Made by a program: the position numbers and the translations under genes. From an uncultured Chlorobiaceae bacterium (GTDB lineage: Bacteria > Bacteroidota > Chlorobiia > Chlorobiales > Chlorobiaceae), in contig CAIJWE010000128.1 in assembly GCA_903824295.1 (NCBI GenBank), forward strand, positions 1-56,693: a stretch of DNA of 56,693 nucleotides. The letters are read 5' to 3'. The notes under the pieces were generated by a model. The model was not told where the DNA came from. It did not search any database and saw only the letters and a list, made by a program, of their open reading frames with translations. Positions 28,659 through 36,059 of the stretch are shown here, in pieces (within the stretch, counting starts at the first letter, position 1; each line of letters opens with the position of its first letter).

Positions 28659-28824
28659 CCGTAGCGCTTTATGCCAGTGCGAGGGGCGAGTGCACAAGGT
28701 CTGAGTTTGGTTTTTTTGAAAAATCCCTGTTTTTGTATAAAATTGCGGAGGCTGCGGCAAACAGAGCCGTAGAAATCCTCTTTTAATCACTTTCCAGAAA
28801 CAGGGAGAGATTACACCTACGCAC

Positions 28825-29490
28825 ATGGAAGAGTATGATCAATTTGCCAAACAATACGCTGCGGGCACAGAGGATCTGGAGCAGAAGACCAGGAACCATT
28901 TCTATTCCGAATTGCCTCAGTTGAAAGGGAGGCTTCTCCTTGATGTTGGATGCGGGTCGGGTCATGATGGAGCCTATTATGCCTCACAGGGAGCGGTTGT
29001 CTATGGTCTGGATGTCTCGGAGAAGGAGATTGCGATGGCTCAGCAGAGAGCGTGCGGAGTTTTCGTTCATGCTTCTATGGAGAGTATTCCCTATGGAGCG
29101 GACATGTTTGATCTTGTGACCAGTCTCTATGCAATCCAGCATACTGAAGAGGTGGCTCAATCGATTCTGGAGATGATTCGTGTTGCCAAACCGGGTGGTC
29201 TCATTGCCATTCTGGCCAAGCATCCGTTTCGTAATCTGCTTGAAAGTTATGTCAACGATGGTGCGTCCGACTACTATGCCAGGCGAAAAGTGACCTCCTA
29301 CATTTTTAACAAGTCGATAAAACTGATTGAAAACGGCCACACCATGATGGATTATCTGGCGCCATCGGTGCTGCAATCAGCGTCACTTGAGCTGTTTGAA
29401 GAACACACGGATTTTCCGGCAAGCGATCAGGTTATTTCGGGCTTGACCTATCCGACCTACATGATTTTGAAATATCGGAAGCTCGGGTGA
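28825..29490 (+). CDS. Class I SAM-dependent methyltransferase
   Basis: A 221-residue enzyme of the UbiE/COQ5-like Rossmann type. Motif I is LLLDVGCGSGHDGAYYA (about 37), the acidic loop follows as VYGLDVSEKEIAMAQ, and motif II/III positions are FDLVTSLYAIQHTEEVAQS and VAKPGGLIAIL. The substrate cannot be deduced. The end of the gene is convergent with a second methyltransferase on the other strand. The sequence around its start is partly repeated upstream of the thioredoxin gene. Confidence 0.85.
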   Translation: MEEYDQFAKQYAAGTEDLEQKTRNHFYSELPQLKGRLLLDVGCGSGHDGAYYASQGAVVYGLDVSEKEIAMAQQRACGVFVHASMESIPYGADMFDLVTSLYAIQHTEEVAQSILEMIRVAKPGGLIAILAKHPFRNLLESYVNDGASDYYARRKVTSYIFNKSIKLIENGHTMMDYLAPSVLQSASLELFEEHTDFPASDQVISGLTYPTYMILKYRKLG

Positions 29491-29558
29491 GACGGCAGGG
29501 TACTCCCATCTCTGTGGTCATGAGATTTTCTGAACTATCAGAGCAAATGGGGTGCATA

Positions 29559-30278
29559 TCACCTCAACGTTTTTTTGAACACCATCACAAGGCCGGAGTT
29601 CTGCTCCCGGCTGAACGCTTTTTTATCGAAACCGCTATAGGTGCCTTCCAGAGAGAAGCCCGCAGCCTCATGGCCTCGAAGGTAGCCGTCGGCGGTGAGG
29701 GGATAGAGTGTTGCCTGCTCATTGAAAATTATCTGCTCCTCCTCCATCAGCTCCACTTCAAAAACTGCCTGTTCGGGCGAAATATCGAGATAGCGACGAT
29801 GAAAGGAGAGTGAAGCGTTGCTTACGGTTTTGACCGGAAAAGTGTATTCCGAGAGCTGAAGGAGATAATCCCAGTTTACGGTCTGAAAGATCCAGCATCC
29901 GCCAGGCTCAAGGGCGTCATAAACCTCGCTTAAAAAGGCGGAAAACCGCTCAGGCGAAAGATGGGCCACCACATTACCGATGGAGTAGATGAGGCGGAAC
30001 GATTGCTTCAGGGTGGCCAGTTCGGCAATGTCCATAGCGTGAAATGCTACCATGGGGGAGGTTGCCGCCGCCGCCGCAATCATCTCCGAATCGAGATCAA
30101 TGCCTGTCGGGCGGAAGCCTTCCTGCTGGAACCTGCGGCAATAGTGGCCTGGCCCGCATCCGGCATCAAGCACCGTGCACCCGGCAGGAGCGGCATGTTC
30201 ACTCAGAAAGCGATAGACCTCTTCACGAAAGGGGAAGATAGTCTCGTAGTAAAAGGCAAATTCGGAATACAATGACAT
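29559..30278 (-). CDS. Class I SAM-dependent methyltransferase
   Basis: A 239-residue enzyme with motif I TVLDAGCGPGHYCRRFQ near 36, GIDLDSEMIAAAAA as the ribose-binding segment, and FRLIYSIGNVVAHLSPERFS as motif II. The central insertion with many aromatic residues (FQTVNWDYLLQLSEYTFPV) may bind the acceptor. The family resembles small-molecule methyltransferases with a GNVVAHL signature; the substrate is unknown. It is convergent with the other methyltransferase, 68 bases apart, but the two proteins are not close paralogues. Confidence 0.85.
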   Translation of the reverse strand: MSLYSEFAFYYETIFPFREEVYRFLSEHAAPAGCTVLDAGCGPGHYCRRFQQEGFRPTGIDLDSEMIAAAAATSPMVAFHAMDIAELATLKQSFRLIYSIGNVVAHLSPERFSAFLSEVYDALEPGGCWIFQTVNWDYLLQLSEYTFPVKTVSNASLSFHRRYLDISPEQAVFEVELMEEEQIIFNEQATLYPLTADGYLRGHEAAGFSLEGTYSGFDKKAFSREQNSGLVMVFKKTLR

Positions 30279-30356
30279 GCATTTGTTTTAAGCCTTACCA
30301 AAAAAGCGTCATGAAGCGGCTTGCTTGACATTTATTTGCGTAACGTGTCAACAAAT

Positions 30357-30440
30357 TCAGCAACAGTCAATGGGTATGCTCGGACACTCTATAATCCAGA
30401 CACCATCTTCATCTCGATTGATTGTTACACTGAATTTCAT
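30357..30440 (-). pseudogene. Truncated HicB-like antitoxin remnant
   Basis: A 27-residue frame preceded by GGAGAA reads MKFSVTINRDEDGVWIIECP, then SIPIDCC and stop. This matches the first strand pair of HicB antitoxins (MKFxVxIExDEDGxYVVECPxLPGC), which normally run to about 70-140 residues. Everything after the ECPS-P strand is missing, and no HicA toxin is found beside it. It is a remnant. Confidence 0.5.
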
Positions 30441-30644
30441 CTTGTTCTCCAATTCTTTTTGTGACAGGTAACTTGTCGCAAGGTAATGACATTTTTTGAG
30501 ATTGCAGAGCGAGTGACGGGAAAAGTAAAAAATATTGTTAAAAGGTTCTACAGAAAAACGTTACGGAGTGGCTTTCTCTTCATTTGCTTTATTGCCTCTG
30601 AAATCTTACATTAACAATCGTTACAACGTTCTTTATTTCATTTT

Positions 30645-30800
30645 GCTGGTCATCAAGAAAGGCTGAGGGAATAGACCCGGTGAAGCCTTGACAACCGATT
30701 CTGCATCGAAATAGCAGGACACGGTGCCACATTCTACTTTTGCGCTCTCGGGTATCCGGTTTTTCCGGGCTGAATGAAGCAGAAGAATGATGCGTGAAAA
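30645..30800 (+). promoter_or_regulatory. SAM-I (S-box) riboswitch aptamer
   Basis: The sequence carries the hallmark S-box core in order: CATCAAGAAAGG, GAGGGA, CCCGGTGAAGCC, CAACC, then GGTGCCA-ATTC about 40 bases later, and a closing GCAGAAG. These are the conserved kink-turn, pseudoknot and SAM-pocket segments of the SAM-I riboswitch. CTTTTGC near 30736 can pair with GCAGAAG near 30779. Its gene is a trans-sulfuration enzyme, the classic S-box regulon. Binding of SAM should favour the terminator at 30879-30914 and switch the gene off. The exact ends are approximate. Confidence 0.85.
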
Positions 30801-30878
30801 AGAGCGGACATGCTTCTCTTTTCAAAACAGGTATGGCAGTTTTCGGCCCATGCCACATAGAAATAGAGTCTCATTTTT

Positions 30879-30914
30879 ACCTCTTCCATGCTCATCAGGG
30901 AAGAGGTTTTTTTA
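30879..30914 (+). terminator. Rho-independent terminator of the S-box expression platform
   Basis: ACCTCTTCC (30879-30887) pairs perfectly with GGAAGAGGT (30899-30907) and is followed by a run of seven T. It ends 36 bases before the start codon of the gene below, so it can only serve to attenuate that gene. This fits SAM-dependent transcription termination. Confidence 0.88.
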
Positions 30915-30949
30915 TTTTGTGTATCATTAATGTACTAAACGAGTTATTC

Positions 30950-32086
30950 ATGAGTTTCCAGACTGATACCATTCATGCCGGTGTGGGCCCTGATAAGGCT
31001 TATGGCGCAATTATGACTCCGATTTACCAGAGTTCGACCTTTGTCTTTGAGGATATCGGCAAGCACAAGGGATTTGATTATACCCGGAGTGGTAATCCGA
31101 CACGCAAGGCGCTCGAAGATAACCTTTGTGCCCTTGAGGGGTGCTCTTTTGCTGTTGCGGTAACGACCGGCATGGCGGCGATTACTTCTACCCTCAATAT
31201 CTTTAAGTCGGGCGACGAGATTATCTGTACCGATGACTGCTATGGTGGTACGTCGCGGCTGATGAAGACGGTTGAGGAGCATTTCGGTATCAAGGTACAT
31301 TTTGTCAATCTTCAGGATGCGGCAAATCTTCTGCCCTATGTGAATGACAAGACGAAGGCTGTCTGGGTTGAGACTCCCTCCAATCCGCTGTTGAACCTTG
31401 TCGATATTACGGAGGTGGCAGCTCTTGCAAAAGCGAGGGGGCTGTTGACCATTGTCGATAACACCTTTCTTTCGCCTTACGGTCAGAAGCCCTTTGAGCT
31501 TGGAGCTGATATTGTGGTGCATTCAACCACCAAGTATTTGAATGGCCATTCTGATGTGGTTGGCGGGGCGGTGCTCTCCAACAGCGAAGATCTTGATGCC
31601 CGCCTGAAATTTATTGTCAATGCGCTCGGTACCTGTGCCCAGCCTTTCGACTGCTGGCTGGTGCTTCGTGGTATCAAAACGCTGGTGGTGCGCATGAGGG
31701 AGCATGAGCGTAATGCTCAGGCAGTTGCGGAGTTTCTTGAGAAGCACAATAAGGTTAAGCGGGTTTTTTATCCCGGCCTTCCAGCGCATCCGCAGTATGA
31801 GTTGGCTAAAAAACAGCAACTGAGTTTCGGTGGTATGGTCTCTTTTGAGCTTGATGGCACCATTGAGGATGTTAACCGTGTGCTGATGGGTACAAAGCTT
31901 TTCGCGCTGGCTGAAAGCCTCGGCGGTGTGGAATCGCTGATTGAGCATCCGGCCACCATGAGCCACGCATCGATGGATCATGATCACCGTGAGGCTGCTG
32001 GGATTACCGATACCATTATCCGGCTCTCAATCGGCATTGAAGATTGCAATGACCTTATTGAAGATTTGCGGATTGCGCTTGGCTGA
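30950..32086 (+). CDS. Cystathionine gamma-synthase/lyase family PLP enzyme
   Basis: A 378-residue member of the Cys/Met metabolism PLP family. ATG 30950 gives MSFQTDTIHAGVGPDKAYGA, the normal N-terminus; an upstream in-frame start would overlap the terminator. Visible are the YTRSGNPTRKALE phosphate-binding motif near 45, the stacking Tyr in CYGGTSRL, the DNTF Asp near 175, and the PLP lysine in HSTTKYLNGHSD near 197. Members include MetB, MetC, MetY-like and methionine gamma-lyase enzymes, which cannot be separated by motif alone. The S-box leader argues for a role in making methionine from cysteine. Confidence 0.9.
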   Translation: MSFQTDTIHAGVGPDKAYGAIMTPIYQSSTFVFEDIGKHKGFDYTRSGNPTRKALEDNLCALEGCSFAVAVTTGMAAITSTLNIFKSGDEIICTDDCYGGTSRLMKTVEEHFGIKVHFVNLQDAANLLPYVNDKTKAVWVETPSNPLLNLVDITEVAALAKARGLLTIVDNTFLSPYGQKPFELGADIVVHSTTKYLNGHSDVVGGAVLSNSEDLDARLKFIVNALGTCAQPFDCWLVLRGIKTLVVRMREHERNAQAVAEFLEKHNKVKRVFYPGLPAHPQYELAKKQQLSFGGMVSFELDGTIEDVNRVLMGTKLFALAESLGGVESLIEHPATMSHASMDHDHREAAGITDTIIRLSIGIEDCNDLIEDLRIALG

Positions 32087-32141
32087 AGCTGATTTTTTAT
32101 GCCCGGTGTGCATTGTTCGATACTCTTCAGTACATTAAGAG

Positions 32142-32891
32142 ATGAAAAAGCATCATGAGGCTCCGACCGGGCTCGCCCCGTTTCCCTATACGCTTAAGGT
32201 GAGTCCGAGGGCGAAGTCAGCCCGTCTGAAAATGACGCCGCATGGCGGCCTTGTGGTGGTTGTTCCTCCGGGTTTTGATAAAACAAAGATTTCGTCGCTG
32301 CTGCTGCATCATGAGGAGTGGATAAAAAAAGTTACAGCAAAATTTGATGCCCATCGCCAGACTCCGCCCCCACTCTCCGACAACGGACTGCCCGCAACGA
32401 TTGTTTTTCCTGATTTTATGGAATCGTGGTCGGTGGCTTACATGCAAACCAGAATCGGTGAGGTGGAGATGGTTGAGCGACAAGGCAACTGTCTGCTTGT
32501 ATCTGGCGATGTTGCCAACACCGCGCTCTCGTGCCGGTTGCTTTGTTCGTGGCTGAAGCACCGGGCTCAGGTGCACCTTCTTCCTGCGCTTGAAAAACTT
32601 GCCGCCGCGCATGATTTCCGTTATGACTCAGCCGGCATTCGCCTGCAGCACTCCCGGTGGGGGAGCTGTTCATCGCGTCGTTCAATTATCCTGAACAGCA
32701 AGCTCCTTTTTTTGCCGGAGCATCTGATCCGCTACATCATGCTGCATGAGCTTTGCCATACCGTACACATGAATCATTCACGGGCATTCTGGTCGCTGGT
32801 TCATGAGCACGATCCTCTGTGTCACAGCAGCAATCTGGAAATGAAAAGTGCCTGGAAATATGTGCCCGAGTGGGCTTCTGCTCAACTGTAG
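32142..32891 (+). CDS. YgjP-type (M48-like, DUF45) metallopeptidase
   Basis: A 249-residue cytoplasmic protein. The zinc motif is HELCH, followed by HMNHSRAFWSLVHEHDP; the first two His and the later one fit the HExxH-xn-H pattern. WGSCSSRRSIILNSKLLFLP just before it is the other conserved block of the YgjP/DUF45 family, and SPRAKSARLKMTPHGGLVVV at the N-terminus is also typical. Relatives are often found near type I restriction genes or translation genes, but here it follows a metabolic gene. Its physiological target is unknown. The 3' end overlaps the convergent membrane-protein gene by ten bases. Confidence 0.85.
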   Translation: MKKHHEAPTGLAPFPYTLKVSPRAKSARLKMTPHGGLVVVVPPGFDKTKISSLLLHHEEWIKKVTAKFDAHRQTPPPLSDNGLPATIVFPDFMESWSVAYMQTRIGEVEMVERQGNCLLVSGDVANTALSCRLLCSWLKHRAQVHLLPALEKLAAAHDFRYDSAGIRLQHSRWGSCSSRRSIILNSKLLFLPEHLIRYIMLHELCHTVHMNHSRAFWSLVHEHDPLCHSSNLEMKSAWKYVPEWASAQL

Positions 32892-33160
32892 CGTTTGTTT
32901 GCCATCTGTTGCACTCCTGAAAAGAGGAGTGAAAAGAGCATCAGCAGCATGCCCCATATCAGCGAAAAACCCCCTGCGGTAAAGGCTGCAAGGGCTCCCT
33001 GTATCAGGACTATCCGTAAAACTGCCGCGGTCCATAGTGCAGCGACCAGCAGCAGATGAAAGGCCCTCACTGGTTTCAGAAAGGCGGGAATCGAGGTTAC
33101 GGTCAGAGCTGTCGCGGCGCTTATCCACCAGTCGGTATCGTACAAAAAAGGCATTGTCAT
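32882..33160 (-). CDS. Small hypothetical membrane protein
   Basis: A 92-residue hydrophobic protein with about three membrane helices: WWISAATALTVTSIPAFL, FHLLLVAALWTAAVLRIVLI and FSLIWGMLLMLFSLLFSGVQ, and a short basic end (ANKRYS). I do not recognise a family. It is convergent with and overlaps the metallopeptidase gene. Hydrophobic pattern and charged ends support a real gene. Confidence 0.65.
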   Translation of the reverse strand: MTMPFLYDTDWWISAATALTVTSIPAFLKPVRAFHLLLVAALWTAAVLRIVLIQGALAAFTAGGFSLIWGMLLMLFSLLFSGVQQMANKRYS

Positions 33161-33577
33161 GGTTCAGGAAGGTCCGAAAAGGTTTTTATTATAACGGAAA
33201 ATAGGTGAAAGGGGCGTGAAAGAAAAGAGGCTGACGGCAGATTCGGCAAGCAGGGAGATATCTGCTGCAACGGGTTTCTGTTCAACTGCGAATCTTTTTG
33301 TGCCAGTTGTAAAGCAAATGCTGTAATCTAAATGGAATCGTTATATTGCTTCAATCTGATTTTGTGGTACAGTTAGCGATTCATTCCGCCCGACAAAGCG
33401 CTTTTTACGGCTAACAACTCATAACATCCCCGCATTTTGCAGATACCCGGCCCTCCCCCTTTTTGCAACAGGGAGAGTGTAAGCTGTGGTGTTCCAGGGC
33501 GAGCGTGCTTGACGTGCAGCGCATTTCATGCATTTTTGTCTCTCTCATAACGAAGAGTTCAACAATTATATACATTT
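33161..33577. other. Intergenic region upstream of rhlE
   Basis: No gene is evident in 417 bases. The stretch separates divergently oriented genes and should contain both promoters. RNA helicase genes often have long untranslated leaders, and the last 100 bases before the start are suitable, but I found no specific motif. Confidence 0.4.
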
Positions 33578-34834
33578 ATGGAATTTCAGTCACTGAACAT
33601 TATTGATCCAATTTTACAAGCATTGCAGGAAGAGGGTTATACCACACCAACACCCATTCAGGCAGAAGCCATACCCATTATTTTACAAGGCACTGACTTG
33701 CTTGGTTGTGCACAGACCGGAACCGGAAAGACGGCAGCGTTTGCCATTCCGATCTTGCAACTCCTGAGTGAAAACAAGGTTTATGATAAAAAACGAAAAA
33801 TACGGAGCCTGATCGTTACCCCGACGCGCGAGTTGGCTATTCAGATCGGTGAAAGTTTTAATGCTTATGGCCGGCATACCGGCTTGACCAATGCGGTGAT
33901 CTTTGGTGGCGTCAACCAGAACCCGCAAACCTCAGCGTTGATTCGTGGTGTTGACATCGTTATTGCAACACCGGGGCGGCTGCTCGATCTTTTGAACCAG
34001 GGATTTTTGAGTTTGCGCCATGTGGAAATACTGGTGCTTGATGAAGCCGATCGTATGCTCGATATGGGTTTTATTCACGACATCAGAAAATTATTGACCG
34101 TCCTTCCAAAGCAGAAACAGTCACTTTTCTTTTCTGCCACCATGCCCGCTGAAATTGTCAGGCTTGCTGCTACCATCCTGCACAACCCTTCGAAGGTTTC
34201 TGTAACGCCGGTTTCGTCAACGGTTGAGATCATCAATCAATCGATCTACTTCGTCGATAAAGGGAATAAAAACAACCTGCTGGTCGATATTTTAAAAGAT
34301 CAGAAGATTAAAACAGCATTGGTTTTTACGCGTACCAAGCATGGTGCCGACAAAGTTGTCAAAGTTCTTGAGAGGCATAACATCAAGGCAGAGGCGATAC
34401 ATGGAAACAAGGCACAAAATGCCCGTCAGCGGGCGCTGGTCAATTTCAAGGCACAGTCTACCCGTGTTCTTGTGGCGACCGATATTGCGGCTCGTGGGAT
34501 CGATGTTGATGATCTGGAGTATGTGATCAATTTTGAAATACCCAATATTGCCGAAACATACGTCCATCGTATCGGGCGAACGGGCCGGGCCGGGGCAAAA
34601 GGAACCGCACTTTCGTTTTGTGATGCCGAAGAGAAAGAGTACCTGCGGGATATTGAGAAATTGATAGCCAAAAAAATTCCGGTTAACGACGATCATTCAT
34701 TCCCGTTGATGGATCATAACCCGGTGAAGGCACCAAAACAGCAGGGGAGAGGGAACTCTGGTCATCCGGGACCGAAACCTCTCGCAAAGGCAGCATCAAG
34801 AGGGTGGTCAGAAAAACCTCGTGGCGGTCGATAA
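33578..34834 (+). CDS. rhlE: DEAD-box RNA helicase, RhlE group
   Basis: A 418-residue ATP-dependent RNA helicase. The Q motif is GYTTPTPIQAEAIP, Walker A is AQTGTGKT, motif II is VLDEADRMLDMGF, motif III is SAT, and the second domain ends in HRIGRTGRAG. The short basic Gly-rich tail (ROGRGNSGHPGPK-like, then SEKPRGGR) and overall length fit RhlE, which helps ribosome assembly and RNA turnover, particularly in the cold. All catalytic residues are present. Confidence 0.92.
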   Translation: MEFQSLNIIDPILQALQEEGYTTPTPIQAEAIPIILQGTDLLGCAQTGTGKTAAFAIPILQLLSENKVYDKKRKIRSLIVTPTRELAIQIGESFNAYGRHTGLTNAVIFGGVNQNPQTSALIRGVDIVIATPGRLLDLLNQGFLSLRHVEILVLDEADRMLDMGFIHDIRKLLTVLPKQKQSLFFSATMPAEIVRLAATILHNPSKVSVTPVSSTVEIINQSIYFVDKGNKNNLLVDILKDQKIKTALVFTRTKHGADKVVKVLERHNIKAEAIHGNKAQNARQRALVNFKAQSTRVLVATDIAARGIDVDDLEYVINFEIPNIAETYVHRIGRTGRAGAKGTALSFCDAEEKEYLRDIEKLIAKKIPVNDDHSFPLMDHNPVKAPKQQGRGNSGHPGPKPLAKAASRGWSEKPRGGR

Positions 34835-34903
34835 TCATTCAACCGTAATTTCGGGGAGCCCTTTGGGGAGTTCCCCGGTGTCGGCTGAAGAAAGAGCCTC
34901 TTT

Positions 34904-35347
34904 TCAGGGCTCAAGCAGTTTGAAGCCGGTGTTTGGATCATACTGACGCGTTGCCGTATTCTCAAGCAGTTCGGTCAGGATGATTTCCATCACCTGCCAT
35001 ACTTTTACGCCGTTACGAATGCAGCCGGTGACGGTGTTTTCCTCTCTGCCACACGCTATATGCATGTGGAGTATGGGGTTCCCCTTGTCATCAGGAAAAA
35101 GTGTTCCACTCCCCGTGATTTCATGAGCGTCGTCGAGTTCAAAAGTCATCGGGTTTACCGGATTTGAGCGACTCTCTCCGGGGCCGACAACAATCAAACT
35201 TCCCCTGTCAGCACCGCCGACGGCAAAAAGGGTGGCCCGCTCAATGGCATGATCTTTTACAAACTGCTCAATTATTTCGTGGACTATTTCCCCGTCCTCA
35301 AGTCTGATAACAAAGACTCGCCCCTGCTTTGCCTCCGAATATTTCAT
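34904..35347 (-). CDS. PPC/DUF296 domain protein
   Basis: A 147-residue single-domain protein. The PPC (plant and prokaryote conserved) fold is marked by RVFVIRLEDGEIVHEIIEQF, ATLFAVGGADRGSLIVVGP and the metal-binding-like HMHIACGREENTVTGCIR. In plants this domain accompanies AT-hook DNA-binding proteins; the role of stand-alone bacterial forms is not settled, though trimerisation and metal or ligand binding are likely. It is convergent with rhlE. Confidence 0.85.
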   Translation of the reverse strand: MKYSEAKQGRVFVIRLEDGEIVHEIIEQFVKDHAIERATLFAVGGADRGSLIVVGPGESRSNPVNPMTFELDDAHEITGSGTLFPDDKGNPILHMHIACGREENTVTGCIRNGVKVWQVMEIILTELLENTATRQYDPNTGFKLLEP

Positions 35348-35443
35348 TACTCACCGGTCAATACCTATGGATTTGACAGCGAACCAACTCATCGTGGAGG
35401 AAAGAAGGTTCGCTTTTTCTTGCAGCAATGTAATAAAAAGGCA

Positions 35444-35752
35444 TCAGTTGTCGAAAAACTCTATTCGCAGGGTTTCATCGGCTTGAGCGATCAGGCTGTA
35501 GTGCCCTTTTTTGACAATCGCAAGCCCCTTTCTGTCGGCAGCAGGTATGATACTCTGCTCAATGTTATCGGCATCTGTTTTCAGGCAGCTCTTGTTGAAA
35601 AAGAGGTTCATAACCGGCCCGCTGTTTTCAAACTGAAGTAAAAAGTCGTTGTCGTTGACAAAAACGAGATCATCATAGGCATAGCTGACTTCATGGCCGA
35701 GCTCTTCGAGAAGCTGCACGACAGTTCCAAGGGGACGTAATGAGTGTTCCAT
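35444..35752 (-). CDS. Hypothetical 102-residue protein
   Basis: An acidic, soluble protein with no signal or membrane segment. It opens with a helix (LGTVVQLLEELGHEVSYAYD), followed by alternating strands (DLVFVNDNDFLLQFENSGPV) and NLFFNKSC. The composition is protein-like and the codon pattern matches neighbours, so it is probably real. I do not recognise the family. It lies upstream of the DUF296 gene in the same direction, 96 bases away, and may be co-transcribed with it. Confidence 0.65.
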   Translation of the reverse strand: MEHSLRPLGTVVQLLEELGHEVSYAYDDLVFVNDNDFLLQFENSGPVMNLFFNKSCLKTDADNIEQSIIPAADRKGLAIVKKGHYSLIAQADETLRIEFFDN

Positions 35753-36059
35753 AGTTCACAGTTTCTGTTTAAAAAAGAGAGTTGTTGTCATAATTCCGTT
35801 TTTTTATAAATCTTTGACGCCCTTTTATAATAAGGAAATAATCTGATTTTAGAAAAAAAATAAGGATTGCTGGTTATTTTTTATAATAAAATAAGGAAAT
35901 ATTGTTTTTTTGCAATGGTTAGGTTTTTTGCGGGTGGAGCGTGAGCCTGCCTGCTGAAAGCATTTTTATGGAAGCGGATTATTTGCGTTCAGGTGAGTTT
36001 GAATGGCTTGCTATTTTGTTTTCGTGAGCGAATTGCTTCCCTCTTTGCTGCAACTATTA
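35753..36059. other. AT-rich intergenic region with a short direct repeat
   Basis: No gene is seen. The word ATAAGGAAATA occurs at 35830-35840 and again at 35891-35901, each next to a TTATAAT-like run, in an otherwise very AT-rich stretch. It may hold the promoter of the gene at 35752, which reads leftward. The repeat could be a regulator site, but this is not shown. Confidence 0.4.

Noticed and set aside
29487-29813. Plus-strand frame of 108 codons
   Set aside because: It lies almost wholly antisense to the methyltransferase gene and shows no family similarity.
35249-35641. Plus-strand frame of 130 codons
   Set aside because: It is antisense to the DUF296 gene and the hypothetical 102-residue gene, both of which look more protein-like.
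35830-35901. Direct repeat ATAAGGAAATA as an attachment site
   Set aside because: The repeat is only 11 bases, lies in low-complexity DNA and does not flank any recombinase.
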